DNA of 32,443 nucleotides from NCBI GenBank assembly GCA_945883805.1, contig CAMCYE010000031.1, forward strand, positions 1 through 32,443. The letters are read 5' to 3'. This DNA comes from Victivallis vadensis (GTDB lineage Bacteria > Verrucomicrobiota > Lentisphaeria > Victivallales > GWF2-50-93). Position 1 is the stretch's first letter. Each line of letters starts with the position of its first letter. The notes under the pieces were generated by a model, which had not been told where the DNA came from, searched no databases, and worked only from the letters and a program-made list of their open reading frames with translations. The translations under genes and the position numbers were made by a program. Positions 1-8,516 of the stretch are shown piece after piece.

Positions 1-1
1 T

Positions 2-322
2 GTCGTATGCACCATTGCAACACCGATCCGGGGGACAGAACTGTACGAAATGGCGTCATCTGGAAAATACGGGAAGTTCAACATTTCCGCCGATTCGTCG
101 AAATTCAATTATTGGGAACCGGTCTTTGTGGCGACCGGACTCAGCGAAGACGATTTATACTCTGCACAGCGGGATTTCTACAAGTCGTTCTACCTGCGCC
201 CTTCAGTTTTTTTCAGACAGCTGAAGAAAATAAAAAATCTGAAAATACTAGGAAGAACCCTGAAAGTTCTGGTGAAAATATTGAAGATGAAATCTAAAGC
301 GGGAGTGGGAGCGCGACTTTAG
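2..322 (+). CDS. Radical SAM protein, C-terminal fragment (5' end outside window)
   Basis: The frame is open from the first bases of the window and ends at TAG 320-322, giving about 106 residues of a longer protein. It begins with a TPIRGTELYE stretch, which matches the 'TPxPGTxLY' segment near the end of the radical SAM barrel in B12-binding radical SAM proteins. The tail FYLRPSVFFRQLKKI followed by a basic stretch is typical of the C-terminus of that class, whose members act on lipids, cofactors and secondary metabolites. The CxxxCxxC cluster motif and any cobalamin domain would lie upstream, outside the window, so the substrate cannot be inferred. The ATG at position 50 is an internal methionine, not the start. 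The gene converges on the glutamate dehydrogenase gene. Confidence 0.75.
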   Translation, partial: VVCTIATPIRGTELYEMASSGKYGKFNISADSSKFNYWEPVFVATGLSEDDLYSAQRDFYKSFYLRPSVFFRQLKKIKNLKILGRTLKVLVKILKMKSKAGVGARL

Positions 323-330
323 CTAAATAC

Positions 331-435
331 CGGAAGTCCTTCCGCACATTTTTTAAGCCAAGCAGACGCTTGGCGTTCCCGGGAACGCTGACCGTCTGGT
401 CGGCTCCATGTATTTCCCGTGCGTTAGGGCTTCCG
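331..435. repeat. 105-bp nested palindromic element, copy 1
   Basis: Imperfect palindrome filling the gap between two convergent genes. Outer arms 331-347 and 419-435 match as inverted repeats at about 14 of 17 positions. Inside, 356-405 is a 50-nt near-palindrome centred on the 14-nt perfect palindrome CGTTCCCGGGAACG. Each side forms its own hairpin: GCCAAGC-AGAC-GCTTGGC and CTGACC-GTCT-GGTCGG. The two loops, AGAC and GTCT, are complementary. A second copy lies at 24112-24216, and the central 59 bp (348-406) are identical between the copies. It resembles a REP doublet or small non-autonomous mobile element. Confidence 0.85.
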
Positions 436-438
436 CCG

Positions 439-3375
439 TCAACCTAGTGCGTTTCTTATTTCGACGTCAAGTGTTGCGACCTGACTGTAGATAATCCTTG
501 TCGCCAGCTCGACTGCGACAATCGCCTTGCGGTACTCGGTTGGAATACGCTGCAGGCGGTCCGGATAACGCTCCGCAAATATCGGAGGCAGATGGGAGAG
601 GATTATCTTGTCGGAGATCATTTCCGGATGTGTTCCGAGATATTCGGAAATCGCAACATTTTTCGCATTTATCTCTCGGCTGAGCATGTCCGTAAGCTCG
701 GTCAGATGCCGTCCCATGGCCTTCCGCTGTGCGAAGAGCCATTCGGATTCGCGCCTGGCATGACGTGCGAGAATATCCATGACCTGCGGAACCAGTTCGC
801 CTTTGACCGCCATGAATTCCGCCTCGTCAAGCATCAGTCCGCTTAAAATCTCGTATGAAGATGTGATTACTCCGCATTTGTTGGCGGATGCGTCTTTGAC
901 AATCAGTATTCCTGCGTCCTGGAGCTTGATCCGGGCATCCGGCGTTATGAAGGAGTTTGCGCCCTCGACTATCGCCTTCGAGCTGGGTTTCCCGTCAGGG
1001 AGATATTCCAGATAATTAGATGCGTTTATGGTGGACGGCCTTCCGCCGCACGGAATAAAGACATCCGCGTAAATATAAATATTGTTCTGAAAAATGCGTG
1101 AAAACTCATCCCTGCTCAGCTTCATCTCCACAAGTTTCCCCCCCTTGCGTATAAGTTGCCGGTAATGTTCTACGCCCTTCTCCTGAACCGGTTTACTGAA
1201 GATTATATAGGCGCCGTCCCCCTTCAGCTTCTCCGTGGAAAACGCATCAAGGCTTTGCTTGAGCACCAGGTCGGAAAGCATTTCCCGGTCGATACCCGCA
1301 GGATCGTAGACCGCGGCAGGGCCGTCGGTAATCGCAACTATCTTCAAATTCGGATAGAGGTGTTTCCCTCCGTCTTTAGCGAGGAGGAGCTTCATTTCGT
1401 TGCCTGCCACATCCCCATAAGGGCCACCGGAAATCTTTACGGAGAAAGCGTCTTTCACGGGATTGATGCCAAGCTCGCCCAATGTCCGGAGGAGATACTG
1501 GTGCACGCCGAACGAAGTGACACCGAACTCCTTGTGGTTGATTCCCCTGTCATGCTTGCCAGAAATTAGACCGGCACCGAGGGTGTATCCCACTTTTTCG
1601 GCATACGATCCCAAGTATTCAATCATCTGGTCGAACATGTTTTCATCGGGACCGATTTCAATGATCTCCTTGCCTCCCAGATAATCCACGATCCGCGGAT
1701 CCCGCAATTTGCCGTCGGGTCCGTAATTGATAAGTGAGACAAACGCGGCGGCGATGGACTTCTGAGCCTCCCACAGGGTGCTTTGAACATCCGATTCCCT
1801 TGGCATGTTCAGGAGCGTGATCATTTTAGCTCCGCCCTCATAGATGTCCTTGTTCTTCATGTGTTGCGTGTGTGCAAGCACGAAAACCTCGCGAAAAATC
1901 TCGTCGCGGGCCGAATCATACTGGTCGAACTCCTCTAGTTCGCTGAGTCCGCGCCTCGGGATGACAGTCCGCCAGCCGCCTCTTGCGATTTCCGCAAAGC
2001 GCACCTGGAAACCGGAAGCCCACTGCCTGAAGAAGAAAAACACCCCGAACGGACAATCCGACGGGAACGCAGTCCTGTAAGAGGCCGATACGCCTTCATA
2101 AAATTTCATAAAACCGGGATCCATGCGGAAAGCCAAAGTGCTTTTGTCCTCGACATAAAAATTGGTCTTCTGGATATTGTTTATAAAATTCAGCGCTGCA
2201 AGAAATATATTTGTTGACAGAACGTCCTTTTGACGAACGCCGCTGTTGATGTTGCGAATGGCCTTTTCAAGTTTCTGCCGTTCACTGTTTTCCATGTCGG
2301 AAGACCGCTTCACCGACGGATCAAACCGCAGCTCGAACAATTTTATCAAACCTTTCAACTGCATCGGATAGATTGCCAGCAGACGGTGAATGTCCTGTGC
2401 ATTGTAGGCGCTGTTGTCCACAAAGGCGAACTGACTGTGGACGAATTCAGCTGCAGCCCTTATCAGGTTGACATCATCGGGATTGAAATGATGCTTCACA
2501 ACCAACTCCCGATAAAACAAATCATCGAAGCTTGTCCAGTAAATCACCTTCAGGGTTTTGGTAAGTTTTAAAATTGTTTCCGCAGTCATTTCACCGGACA
2601 GGTAAAAACTGGCGATTGTAACGGCCTGCCTGCTGAATTCCGCATCGTCCACCCCCTGTGAAAGCTCGCGCCAATACGCACGTTCGATATTGAGCTTCGA
2701 TAGATTGACCGCATCAATTATCTTGAAAAAGAAACCATCCCGATGGGCATCTCCGGGACAGGCAAGCAACATCCGGTATTTATTCTCACCGTCCCGTTCA
2801 AAGTCCACGGAAACATAATCCTTGTCCTGTACTGAAATTGCAAGGTGCATCCGTTCCACGAGCCGGTCAAGGCTCAAATCGGAAATCTGCTCCCAGTTCA
2901 AGCGTGAATAGAACTCTTCCAGTCTGGAAGGAACATCACCATATCTCTTATGGTACGTCTCTGATATCTCATTGAATTTAAAAATCGCTTTCCGTGAACT
3001 CCTGCCCCCGTCGGACAACGTGAAACATTCAATGACAAGCGTACCCGTGCGCCCGTTGATGGTCACCTGCTCCTTTGACTCATGGATGACAGCACCGGCT
3101 ATCCTGTTCCCCCGCATCAGGCGGCTGCTTTCGGGCAGATTGTTTTTTTCGCTTTTCAGGTAGACATGTATTATCCGGCCGGCCCGCTCGCTCCGCTGGA
3201 CGCCGCTGTCGGACTCAAGCGCCAGGAAAAGCGGAAAAATCTCCTCCAGCTGTTCCGCCGAAAAAGTCTTGAAAAAATATTCAGGCATCACCTTGCGCAG
3301 TAGAAAATAATATTGCGTCAACTGTGAAGAGTACTTTTTGATGATTCCGTCCAAAATTATTCCTGTATCATCCAT
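439..3375 (-). CDS. Large NAD-type glutamate dehydrogenase (about 110 kDa class)
   Basis: 978 residues, far longer than the roughly 450-residue hexameric enzymes, and of the size of the large NAD-dependent class. Oxidative deamination of glutamate to 2-oxoglutarate and ammonia in the cytoplasm is the family reaction. The N-terminal 430 or so residues are a family-specific, probably regulatory region. The catalytic part is recognisable: FAEIARGGWRTV (460-471), EGGAKM with the presumed catalytic Lys517, GPDENM (575-580), a Rossmann segment SGGPYGDVAGNEM (649-661), CGGRPSTIN (776-784), VEGANSFITPDA (803-814) and ANKCGVITSSYEI (831-843). The ATG at 3375 has AAGGAAAG upstream, at rather long spacing, and GGTGG close by. 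It lies alone between repeat-filled gaps. Coenzyme preference (NAD over NADP) is inferred from the class only. Confidence 0.85.
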   Translation of the reverse strand: MDDTGIILDGIIKKYSSQLTQYYFLLRKVMPEYFFKTFSAEQLEEIFPLFLALESDSGVQRSERAGRIIHVYLKSEKNNLPESSRLMRGNRIAGAVIHESKEQVTINGRTGTLVIECFTLSDGGRSSRKAIFKFNEISETYHKRYGDVPSRLEEFYSRLNWEQISDLSLDRLVERMHLAISVQDKDYVSVDFERDGENKYRMLLACPGDAHRDGFFFKIIDAVNLSKLNIERAYWRELSQGVDDAEFSRQAVTIASFYLSGEMTAETILKLTKTLKVIYWTSFDDLFYRELVVKHHFNPDDVNLIRAAAEFVHSQFAFVDNSAYNAQDIHRLLAIYPMQLKGLIKLFELRFDPSVKRSSDMENSERQKLEKAIRNINSGVRQKDVLSTNIFLAALNFINNIQKTNFYVEDKSTLAFRMDPGFMKFYEGVSASYRTAFPSDCPFGVFFFFRQWASGFQVRFAEIARGGWRTVIPRRGLSELEEFDQYDSARDEIFREVFVLAHTQHMKNKDIYEGGAKMITLLNMPRESDVQSTLWEAQKSIAAAFVSLINYGPDGKLRDPRIVDYLGGKEIIEIGPDENMFDQMIEYLGSYAEKVGYTLGAGLISGKHDRGINHKEFGVTSFGVHQYLLRTLGELGINPVKDAFSVKISGGPYGDVAGNEMKLLLAKDGGKHLYPNLKIVAITDGPAAVYDPAGIDREMLSDLVLKQSLDAFSTEKLKGDGAYIIFSKPVQEKGVEHYRQLIRKGGKLVEMKLSRDEFSRIFQNNIYIYADVFIPCGGRPSTINASNYLEYLPDGKPSSKAIVEGANSFITPDARIKLQDAGILIVKDASANKCGVITSSYEILSGLMLDEAEFMAVKGELVPQVMDILARHARRESEWLFAQRKAMGRHLTELTDMLSREINAKNVAISEYLGTHPEMISDKIILSHLPPIFAERYPDRLQRIPTEYRKAIVAVELATRIIYSQVATLDVEIRNALG

Positions 3376-3442
3376 GATCCACCATCTCTTTCCTTATAAT
3401 TTCATGTTCGTTTTCATTTCAAGCGGGTTAAATATAAAAGTT

Positions 3443-3478
3443 GAATGTCCAATATCCAGCACGGAATGTCCAATATCC
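3443..3478. repeat. Direct repeat of 15 bp, also present inverted at 18.6 kb
   Basis: GAATGTCCAATATCC occurs at 3443-3457 and 3464-3478 with a 21-bp period, separated by AGCACG. The reverse complement of 18625-18660 carries almost the same arrangement (GAATATCC...AGCACGGAATATCC). This piece therefore belongs to a dispersed repeat family shared by the two intergenic regions, in opposite orientation. Confidence 0.6.
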
Positions 3479-3512
3479 ATTTTCTGGAATTCAATTACGA
3501 CGGCGACTGCCG

Positions 3513-3574
3513 TCCCTGGAGTGCGCAGACAAAGTCTGCTCTCGAGCGGTGACTCTGTCACCGCACTCCGGGGA
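3513..3574. repeat. Nested palindromic double-hairpin element (REPIN-like)
   Basis: The outer stem TCCCTGGAGTGC (3513-3524) pairs with GCACTCCGGGGA (3563-3574), with one G-T wobble. It encloses hairpin GCAGAC-AAA-GTCTGC (3525-3539), a centre containing CTCGAG, and hairpin GGTGAC-TCT-GTCACC. The whole 62 nt is also an imperfect palindrome. The side-arm stems differ from each other, but each is fully paired. GGAG at the 5' foot followed by a hairpin recalls REP elements mobilised by RAYT transposases. It lies in the 411-bp gap (3376-3786) upstream of the glutamate dehydrogenase gene. Confidence 0.8.
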
Positions 3575-3650
3575 ATGCTTCCGCATTCGTAACAAGTCTA
3601 TAAACAAAGAACAAACTCCAGAACTTCTTTTCACGTCTTCGCTCTAAAAC

Positions 3651-3772
3651 TCGTTTTCTAGTTTCTAAATTCTAACTTCTAATTTCCGCACTTTAGCACT
3701 TTAGCACTTTAGCACTTTAGCACTTTAGAACTTTAGAACTTCCCCTCGCCTTCCCTCCACCGGTTGGATATT
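3651..3772. repeat. Dispersed repeat with 8-bp tandem array, copy 1
   Basis: Positions 3691-3738 hold six head-to-tail 8-bp units: four CTTTAGCA followed by two CTTTAGAA. The array is preceded by an AT-rich TTCTAAATTCTAACTTC-like leader and followed by CTTCCCCTCGCCTTCCCTYC and a GGTTGGATATT tail. The same leader, array (also six units) and tail recur at 18507-18636 in the same orientation. Both copies lie in gaps between minus-strand genes. No coding potential is visible. Confidence 0.8.
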
Positions 3773-3786
3773 ATTATATTCCTGCG

Positions 3787-5097
3787 TCATCCGACACGAT
3801 GACACTGGAGCTCCTTTGCGGCTCCGGCAACTTTGCGGAAAGCATCGACGTATTTGTCAATGGAATCCCTGTCAAAGCGCTTGAACCACGGAATATGGAT
3901 AATATTCCCCGCTGCGCTTTCAGTGACGGGCAGAGTTCCCGCCCCCTGCCTGACATCGCGCTGTCCAAATGCGATTACCGTCGGCTTGCCCATGTTGAAT
4001 ATGTCGGCCGAGTGGAAATAATTATGCAGGTGCAACGGGCTGTTGGCACCATTTCCGCAGGCCATCACTCCCTCGGCATTGACGGCCTCGGCGAATTTTT
4101 CAGCTGCCAGCCCATAGGCCTTGGTCTTGTCGTAATGGCAGAGCGGGAAATACCAGCCGCCCTTGGTCAGTCCGGATTCTTTCACCGGACGAATAACTTT
4201 CAAACACGGTATTTTATCAAGCTGGTCGGCGAAATAATTCATCGCCTTGTCAATCTCGGCGATTCTTTCCGGATAGTGTTTCAACTGCACTTTTCCCATT
4301 GCGGCGCAAGTCTGGTTCATCCTGTGTTTGACGGCGCCCATGGGCATTCCCTTGAACGGAAGCAGATCCCCCATGGTGATCTGCTGGTCGACCGGATTAA
4401 AGCGGCTCGGCGCCCCGGTACGCTCGTAATGCCCGAATGCGACACAGCGCTCGAAGAGATCCCGGTTATTCGTCGTTATCATACCGGCTTCTCCGATGGC
4501 AAAAGCTTTTCCAGCCATGAGGCTTGCTCCGGCGATATCCCCTATCGAACCGCACATGCGGCCCTTGTACATGGAACCCTGCGCATGGGAATTGTCTTCA
4601 ATCACCTTTACGCCGTGGCGGTGAGCTATTTTAACTATGGCGTCAAGGTCGGCAGGCATGCCTGCGTAGTTCACCACTATGATGGCCTTGGTGCGCGGCC
4701 CTATGCGATGTTCAATGTCATTCGGATCGAGACACAGCGTTTCAGGATCGACATCGGCGAAATTGACCGTCGCTCCGAAAGTGAGTGCGGACGCACAACT
4801 GGCCCAGTATGTGAGCGACTGGCAGATGACTTCATCGCCGGCGCCGACGCCGCACGCCCAGATGGCCGCTGTGATGGCCGCAGTGCCGTTGCAGGTTCCA
4901 AGGGCATACTCCGTGCCGTTCCAAGCGGCATATTCCTTTTCAAACTCCTTGGTGATGTCCGTTCCGCTCATGTTGCCTTTTTTCAAGACGTTAGTCACGG
5001 CGACAATATCCTCATCCGTGACAATAGGCCAATGAAACAGTTCGTCTTTAACTTCGGAAATAGTCTTTTCACCGCCGAGAATTGCAAGTTTACCCAT
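3787..5097 (-). CDS. DegT/DnrJ/EryC1/StrS family PLP-dependent aminotransferase (distal)
   Basis: 436 residues, fold-type I aminotransferase of the sugar/cyclitol family, which transfers an amino group from glutamate or glutamine to a keto-sugar or keto-cyclitol. The start MGKLAILGGEK matches the family's N-terminus. TCNGTAA (68-74) fits the PLP-phosphate loop. EDNSHAQGS (167-175) carries the Asp that contacts the PLP ring nitrogen. LMAGKAFAIGEAG supplies the PLP lysine at 197. It is the last gene of the minus-strand cluster, 72 bp after the Gfo/Idh gene, with AGAGGGGGAAAT before the ATG. It is clearly distinct from the other aminotransferase of the cluster (7276-8511), so they are not a recent duplication. 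The substrate is not determinable from sequence alone. Confidence 0.9.
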   Translation of the reverse strand: MGKLAILGGEKTISEVKDELFHWPIVTDEDIVAVTNVLKKGNMSGTDITKEFEKEYAAWNGTEYALGTCNGTAAITAAIWACGVGAGDEVICQSLTYWASCASALTFGATVNFADVDPETLCLDPNDIEHRIGPRTKAIIVVNYAGMPADLDAIVKIAHRHGVKVIEDNSHAQGSMYKGRMCGSIGDIAGASLMAGKAFAIGEAGMITTNNRDLFERCVAFGHYERTGAPSRFNPVDQQITMGDLLPFKGMPMGAVKHRMNQTCAAMGKVQLKHYPERIAEIDKAMNYFADQLDKIPCLKVIRPVKESGLTKGGWYFPLCHYDKTKAYGLAAEKFAEAVNAEGVMACGNGANSPLHLHNYFHSADIFNMGKPTVIAFGQRDVRQGAGTLPVTESAAGNIIHIPWFKRFDRDSIDKYVDAFRKVAGAAKELQCHRVG

Positions 5098-5169
5098 ATT
5101 TCCCCCTCTCTTATTTATTGAAATCGCTGATTGTTTATTTAAATTTTCCGCGGCGGAAAATTTTTCTTC

Positions 5170-6165
5170 CTACCTCGAAAAGTCATCCGCCATTTTCTGG
5201 AGACTTAAAGTTTTCCGAGAAATATTCAATACATGTGCGGTGTTCAAGGGCAGCGGTTTGCCTGAAACATCGCTGAGGAACGAATCCAGAAAGTCAATTT
5301 CCGCAGCAACGGCGGGCGCGATACTGATCGCATCCGTACCGTTCAGCGCGACCTTCACACCGGCATCTCCACAATTGAATTCAATCACGCCGTTACGTCC
5401 CCAAATGGTGATTCTCCAGTAATAAGGAAACTTATAACCGAACGAGTCGGGGGAAAAATAAGAGACATCACCCATCACGCCACAGTTGTTGGAAAGTTTG
5501 ACCATGAGCTGAGCCGCATCGTTAAAGTGAGGAGACTTTTCGGCAAACGCGTTCCAGGTTCTGGCGGCCACCATCTCGGTTATTTCATGTCCTGTAAGCC
5601 ACTCCGCCAAGTCAAGCCCGTGAATGGCGATGTCATTTATGGTGCCACCGTGTTTCCCTTCTTCAAAATACCAGCCTGGACGGACACCCAGCATAAGCGG
5701 ATGCTGTCCGCCGAATTGGATTGCATGTATTTCGCCGAGTTTGCCGCCCAATATGAATTTCTTGGCGGCGACCACATTGGAATTATCCCTCAAATCAAGC
5801 ATGCAGCCTATCTTCAGATTCTTCGCCTTTGAAAGCTTGGATATCTCCTCAAGTTCGGAAAGTCTTGTGCAGATCGGTTTGTCGGCGATCACGTGTTTGC
5901 CGGCCTTGAGCGCGGCAATGATAAGCTGTCCGCGTCTGCTGTAATAGTCCCCCACCGCAAGCACGTCGAAATCGACTTCCGCCAGCATTTTGCTGAAAGA
6001 GTCGTGCGTTAGTTCAATCTTCCAGTTTTCACGCGCGTTCTTCCTAGCGTCAACATCCTCCTCGCAGCTTGCGACCAGATCGCAGACGGGGTGTTTCTTC
6101 AGTTTTTCGTGCAATACCGTGATATGTCCGTGCCGGAGACCGGCAATTGCAAATTTCAGTTTCAT
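5170..6165 (-). CDS. Gfo/Idh/MocA family oxidoreductase (atypical nucleotide loop)
   Basis: 331 residues. The N-terminal Rossmann fold begins FAIAGLRHGHI, where the usual GxGxxG is altered to GLRHGH. This variant is seen in subfamilies close to the inositol/sugar dehydrogenases. The family EKP motif appears as DKP (95-97), followed by the C-terminal alpha/beta domain with GGTINDIAIHGLDLAEWL (173-190). That segment supplies the Asp and His expected at the active site. The family oxidises or reduces a sugar or cyclitol hydroxyl with NAD(P). A clear AAGGAG precedes the ATG at 8 nt, and a 39-nt hairpin directly abuts that ribosome binding site. The gene sits between the two aminotransferases and the second oxidoreductase, in one probable operon. 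Confidence 0.88.
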   Translation of the reverse strand: MKLKFAIAGLRHGHITVLHEKLKKHPVCDLVASCEEDVDARKNARENWKIELTHDSFSKMLAEVDFDVLAVGDYYSRRGQLIIAALKAGKHVIADKPICTRLSELEEISKLSKAKNLKIGCMLDLRDNSNVVAAKKFILGGKLGEIHAIQFGGQHPLMLGVRPGWYFEEGKHGGTINDIAIHGLDLAEWLTGHEITEMVAARTWNAFAEKSPHFNDAAQLMVKLSNNCGVMGDVSYFSPDSFGYKFPYYWRITIWGRNGVIEFNCGDAGVKVALNGTDAISIAPAVAAEIDFLDSFLSDVSGKPLPLNTAHVLNISRKTLSLQKMADDFSR

Positions 6166-6177
6166 CCTTCACTCCTT

Positions 6178-6216
6178 ATAATTGTAGCAGAGGCATCCTG
6201 CCTCTGCTACAATTAT
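6178..6216. repeat. Perfect 18-bp stem, 3-nt loop hairpin between operon genes
   Basis: Positions 6178-6195 and 6199-6216 are perfectly complementary around a TCC loop; the inner part reads GCAGAGGCA-TCC-TGCCTCTGC. It occupies almost the whole gap between the stop of the upstream oxidoreductase (6219) and the AAGGAG ribosome site (6172-6177) of the next gene. There is no downstream T-run, so it does not look like an intrinsic terminator. It is better read as a REP-like hairpin that may stabilise or segment the mRNA. Confidence 0.85.
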
Positions 6217-6218
6217 TA

Positions 6219-7262
6219 TTACAAGAATTTTATAGTTGTACCGGTCCGGGCCGACTCATAAACCGCGCAAATCAGTTCGACTGCACGTTTGCCTTCCGCT
6301 CCAGGCGTTGTCAGACCCTCCCCTTTCAAAATGGCATCTGCGAGTTCCGCAATCTGGCGTCTGTGGCCCTCGGCAGAAATCGCCATTGGATCGCTTGAAC
6401 CGCCGACCTGCCCTTCCCCGAGCCCACAGACACGCCGGATTTCTTCGTCCTCCGGCCGTTCATCGACAAATGACCAGCGGGTAATGCGGTCGTCTTCAAG
6501 AATGATACTGCCCCTGGTTCCGGAAAGTTCAACCCTCCGAGCGAAACCGGGAGCGCAGGCGGTGCTTGCTTCAATCGTCCCCAAAGAGTTGTTTTTAAAC
6601 TTCAACATGGCCACCACGGTGTCTTCGACTTCGATGGACTTGTGCATGAGCCTGGCGATGCGTCCTGTCACTTCCGATACGTCTCCGTTGAAATACAACA
6701 GGAGGTCGGCAGTATGAATGCCCTGATTCATCAACGCGCCACCGCCGTCGAGAGCCCAGGTGCCGCGCCATCCGGCGCTGGCATAGTATTCGGGGGTCCG
6801 GTACCATCGGACGCTTGCCGCCGCGAGCACCGGATCGCCGAAGCGCCCTGCGTCCACCGCCTTTTTTATGACTTTGACCGAGTGGCTGAACCGTGACTGA
6901 AAAACAGCCGACAGTCGCACGTTGCCGCTTTCACATGTGCGAACCAGGTCATTGGTTTTGGTAACCGTCACCTCAAGCGGTTTTTCACAGAGGATGTGCT
7001 TGCCAGCCTTCGCGGCGGGGATTGCGACTTCCGCATGGAGCCCGCTTGGCGTTGCAATGGTTACAGCCTCGACTTCCGATGCGAGGAACTCATCGAAGTT
7101 CGACGCCATTTTACAATTGTGCTTCTGCGCGAAAGCGGTGGCCCGTTCCAGAACTTTGTCATAGACGATATAAAGTTCGGCATTGTCCGTCAAGTTCAAC
7201 GCCTCGGCATGCATTTTCGCAATCGCGCCCGTTCCGATAATCCCGAATTTTACTTTTCTCAT
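6219..7262 (-). CDS. Gfo/Idh/MocA family oxidoreductase (canonical)
   Basis: 347 residues. The Rossmann motif FGIIGTGAIAKMH (6-18) is canonical for NAD(P) binding. CEKPLEVT (92-99) carries the catalytic-region Lys of the EKP motif. The C-terminal domain contains LDGGGALMNQGIHTADLLLY (171-190), with His183 in the expected active-site position. The family catalyses reversible oxidation of hydroxyls on sugars, sugar acids or cyclitols. Spacing is 13 bp after the aminotransferase at 7276-8511, so the two are almost certainly co-transcribed. It is clearly diverged from the oxidoreductase just downstream, so the two probably act at different positions or on different intermediates. Confidence 0.92.
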   Translation of the reverse strand: MRKVKFGIIGTGAIAKMHAEALNLTDNAELYIVYDKVLERATAFAQKHNCKMASNFDEFLASEVEAVTIATPSGLHAEVAIPAAKAGKHILCEKPLEVTVTKTNDLVRTCESGNVRLSAVFQSRFSHSVKVIKKAVDAGRFGDPVLAAASVRWYRTPEYYASAGWRGTWALDGGGALMNQGIHTADLLLYFNGDVSEVTGRIARLMHKSIEVEDTVVAMLKFKNNSLGTIEASTACAPGFARRVELSGTRGSIILEDDRITRWSFVDERPEDEEIRRVCGLGEGQVGGSSDPMAISAEGHRRQIAELADAILKGEGLTTPGAEGKRAVELICAVYESARTGTTIKFL

Positions 7263-7275
7263 TTGCCAAGTCCTT

Positions 7276-8511
7276 TTATTTTGCGTAATGGGCTTCGACT
7301 TTTTTGAAAGCCTTCATAATCATGTCAATTTCCTTCGCCCCGTAACTTTCGTAAATAGAGAGGATGAAATTCTCTTTCATCGCCTGATCGCAGTTAGGTG
7401 TGGGATAATTCTTTTTGGCATTGCCCTTGTAGAACGGATTGTTCCACGGATGCTGGTCAGCCTTGTTTTTGTACCAGTCCATTTTCGCCGGCAAAGCACC
7501 GGTATAATTTGGATTTATGCCTAACCCTTCCGCGGTTAAAGCCGCACAGAACTCATCTTTTGTGCATTTCATCGCATCCGCATTAAATTTCAGCCTCAAC
7601 CACCAGTAGCAGTGTTCAAATCCTTTCTTCAACGGCGGAAGCGAAACCGATTTCAGGGAGGTTAACCCTTTGGCCTTCAGCATTTCAACCGCTTTCTGGC
7701 GGCGAGCTACGATACCGGCAAGTTTTTTCAACTGAACACGTCCGACAGCGGCGTGGAACTCATCCATATTGCAGCTGAGTGCAGGAATGCAGTTGGTCGA
7801 ACCGGCAGGCAGATTGAACGGTTTGCCACGGTCGGCGGCGCGGCGTTCGTTCCAGTAATCCTGTTCGGTATTGCAGATGACGGCTCCACCCTGGCCACCG
7901 GTGCACATGTGCTTGCCAAACATGAGGGAGAACGCACCGTAGCGCCCGAAGGTTCCGACATTTTTGCCGTTGATCTTTGCCATGTGCGACTGTGCGCAGT
8001 CTTCAACCACCGGCAGATTGTGTTTCTTCGCCACCTTCATGATTGCAGGCATGTCGGCAGGCTCTCCGCCGATATGGGCGACTACAATCGCACTGGTTCG
8101 CGGGGTGATGCATGCTTCAATTTCCTTTGCCCCGGCATTGAACGAGCCCGATGCCGTATCGGCGGGAACCGGGATGCAGTTGTTGATTACAATCGGCATC
8201 ATGCCTCCCGGATCCGTGACACATCCGACGATCACCTCGGAAAAAGGCGGAAGAGCCAATGCTTTCAGCGCCACGTATACCGAATTGGTTCCGCCATTGG
8301 TGCCGTCTGCATATTTTGCGCCCATGAATTTGGCGAATTCCTTGCAGAACGCCTCCTCTTCAGGCCCGTTGTAGCCGGGAGCGTTGCCAGTTTTTATCGC
8401 TGCGTCAAAAAGGATGTTGATCGCCGCCTTCTCCTCTTTCCCGAAATGAAACCTACTGGGTAATCCCGATACTGCCTTCTTTCCGCCATTGATCGCCAAT
8501 TTTTCGCTCAT
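7276..8511 (-). CDS. DegT/DnrJ/EryC1/StrS family PLP-dependent aminotransferase (proximal)
   Basis: 411 residues. MSEKLAINGGKKAV matches the family's N-terminus. TNGGTNSVYVALKAL (71-85) fits the PLP-phosphate loop. VVEDCAQSH (168-176) has the ring-nitrogen Asp171. LMFGKHMCTGGQGG (197-210) has the PLP lysine at 200. C-terminal GxNPNYTG-like and W-rich segments match the dimer-interface region. Its arrangement only 5 bp after the amidohydrolase and 13 bp before an oxidoreductase shows operon membership. Scyllo-inosose aminotransferases of aminocyclitol pathways belong to this family, as do many sugar aminotransferases, so the exact substrate is open. Confidence 0.9.
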   Translation of the reverse strand: MSEKLAINGGKKAVSGLPSRFHFGKEEKAAINILFDAAIKTGNAPGYNGPEEEAFCKEFAKFMGAKYADGTNGGTNSVYVALKALALPPFSEVIVGCVTDPGGMMPIVINNCIPVPADTASGSFNAGAKEIEACITPRTSAIVVAHIGGEPADMPAIMKVAKKHNLPVVEDCAQSHMAKINGKNVGTFGRYGAFSLMFGKHMCTGGQGGAVICNTEQDYWNERRAADRGKPFNLPAGSTNCIPALSCNMDEFHAAVGRVQLKKLAGIVARRQKAVEMLKAKGLTSLKSVSLPPLKKGFEHCYWWLRLKFNADAMKCTKDEFCAALTAEGLGINPNYTGALPAKMDWYKNKADQHPWNNPFYKGNAKKNYPTPNCDQAMKENFILSIYESYGAKEIDMIMKAFKKVEAHYAK

Positions 8512-8516
8512 ACTGC

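Noticed and set aside
3688..3740. Tandem units considered as a CRISPR array
   Set aside because: Units are 8 bp head-to-tail with no spacers and no cas genes nearby.
3799..5121. 440-residue plus-strand ORF opposite the distal aminotransferase
   Set aside because: Exact antisense shadow of a clear family member; no recognisable domain and no ribosome site.
7753..8463. 236-residue plus-strand ORF
   Set aside because: Antisense to the proximal aminotransferase, whose motifs are intact.
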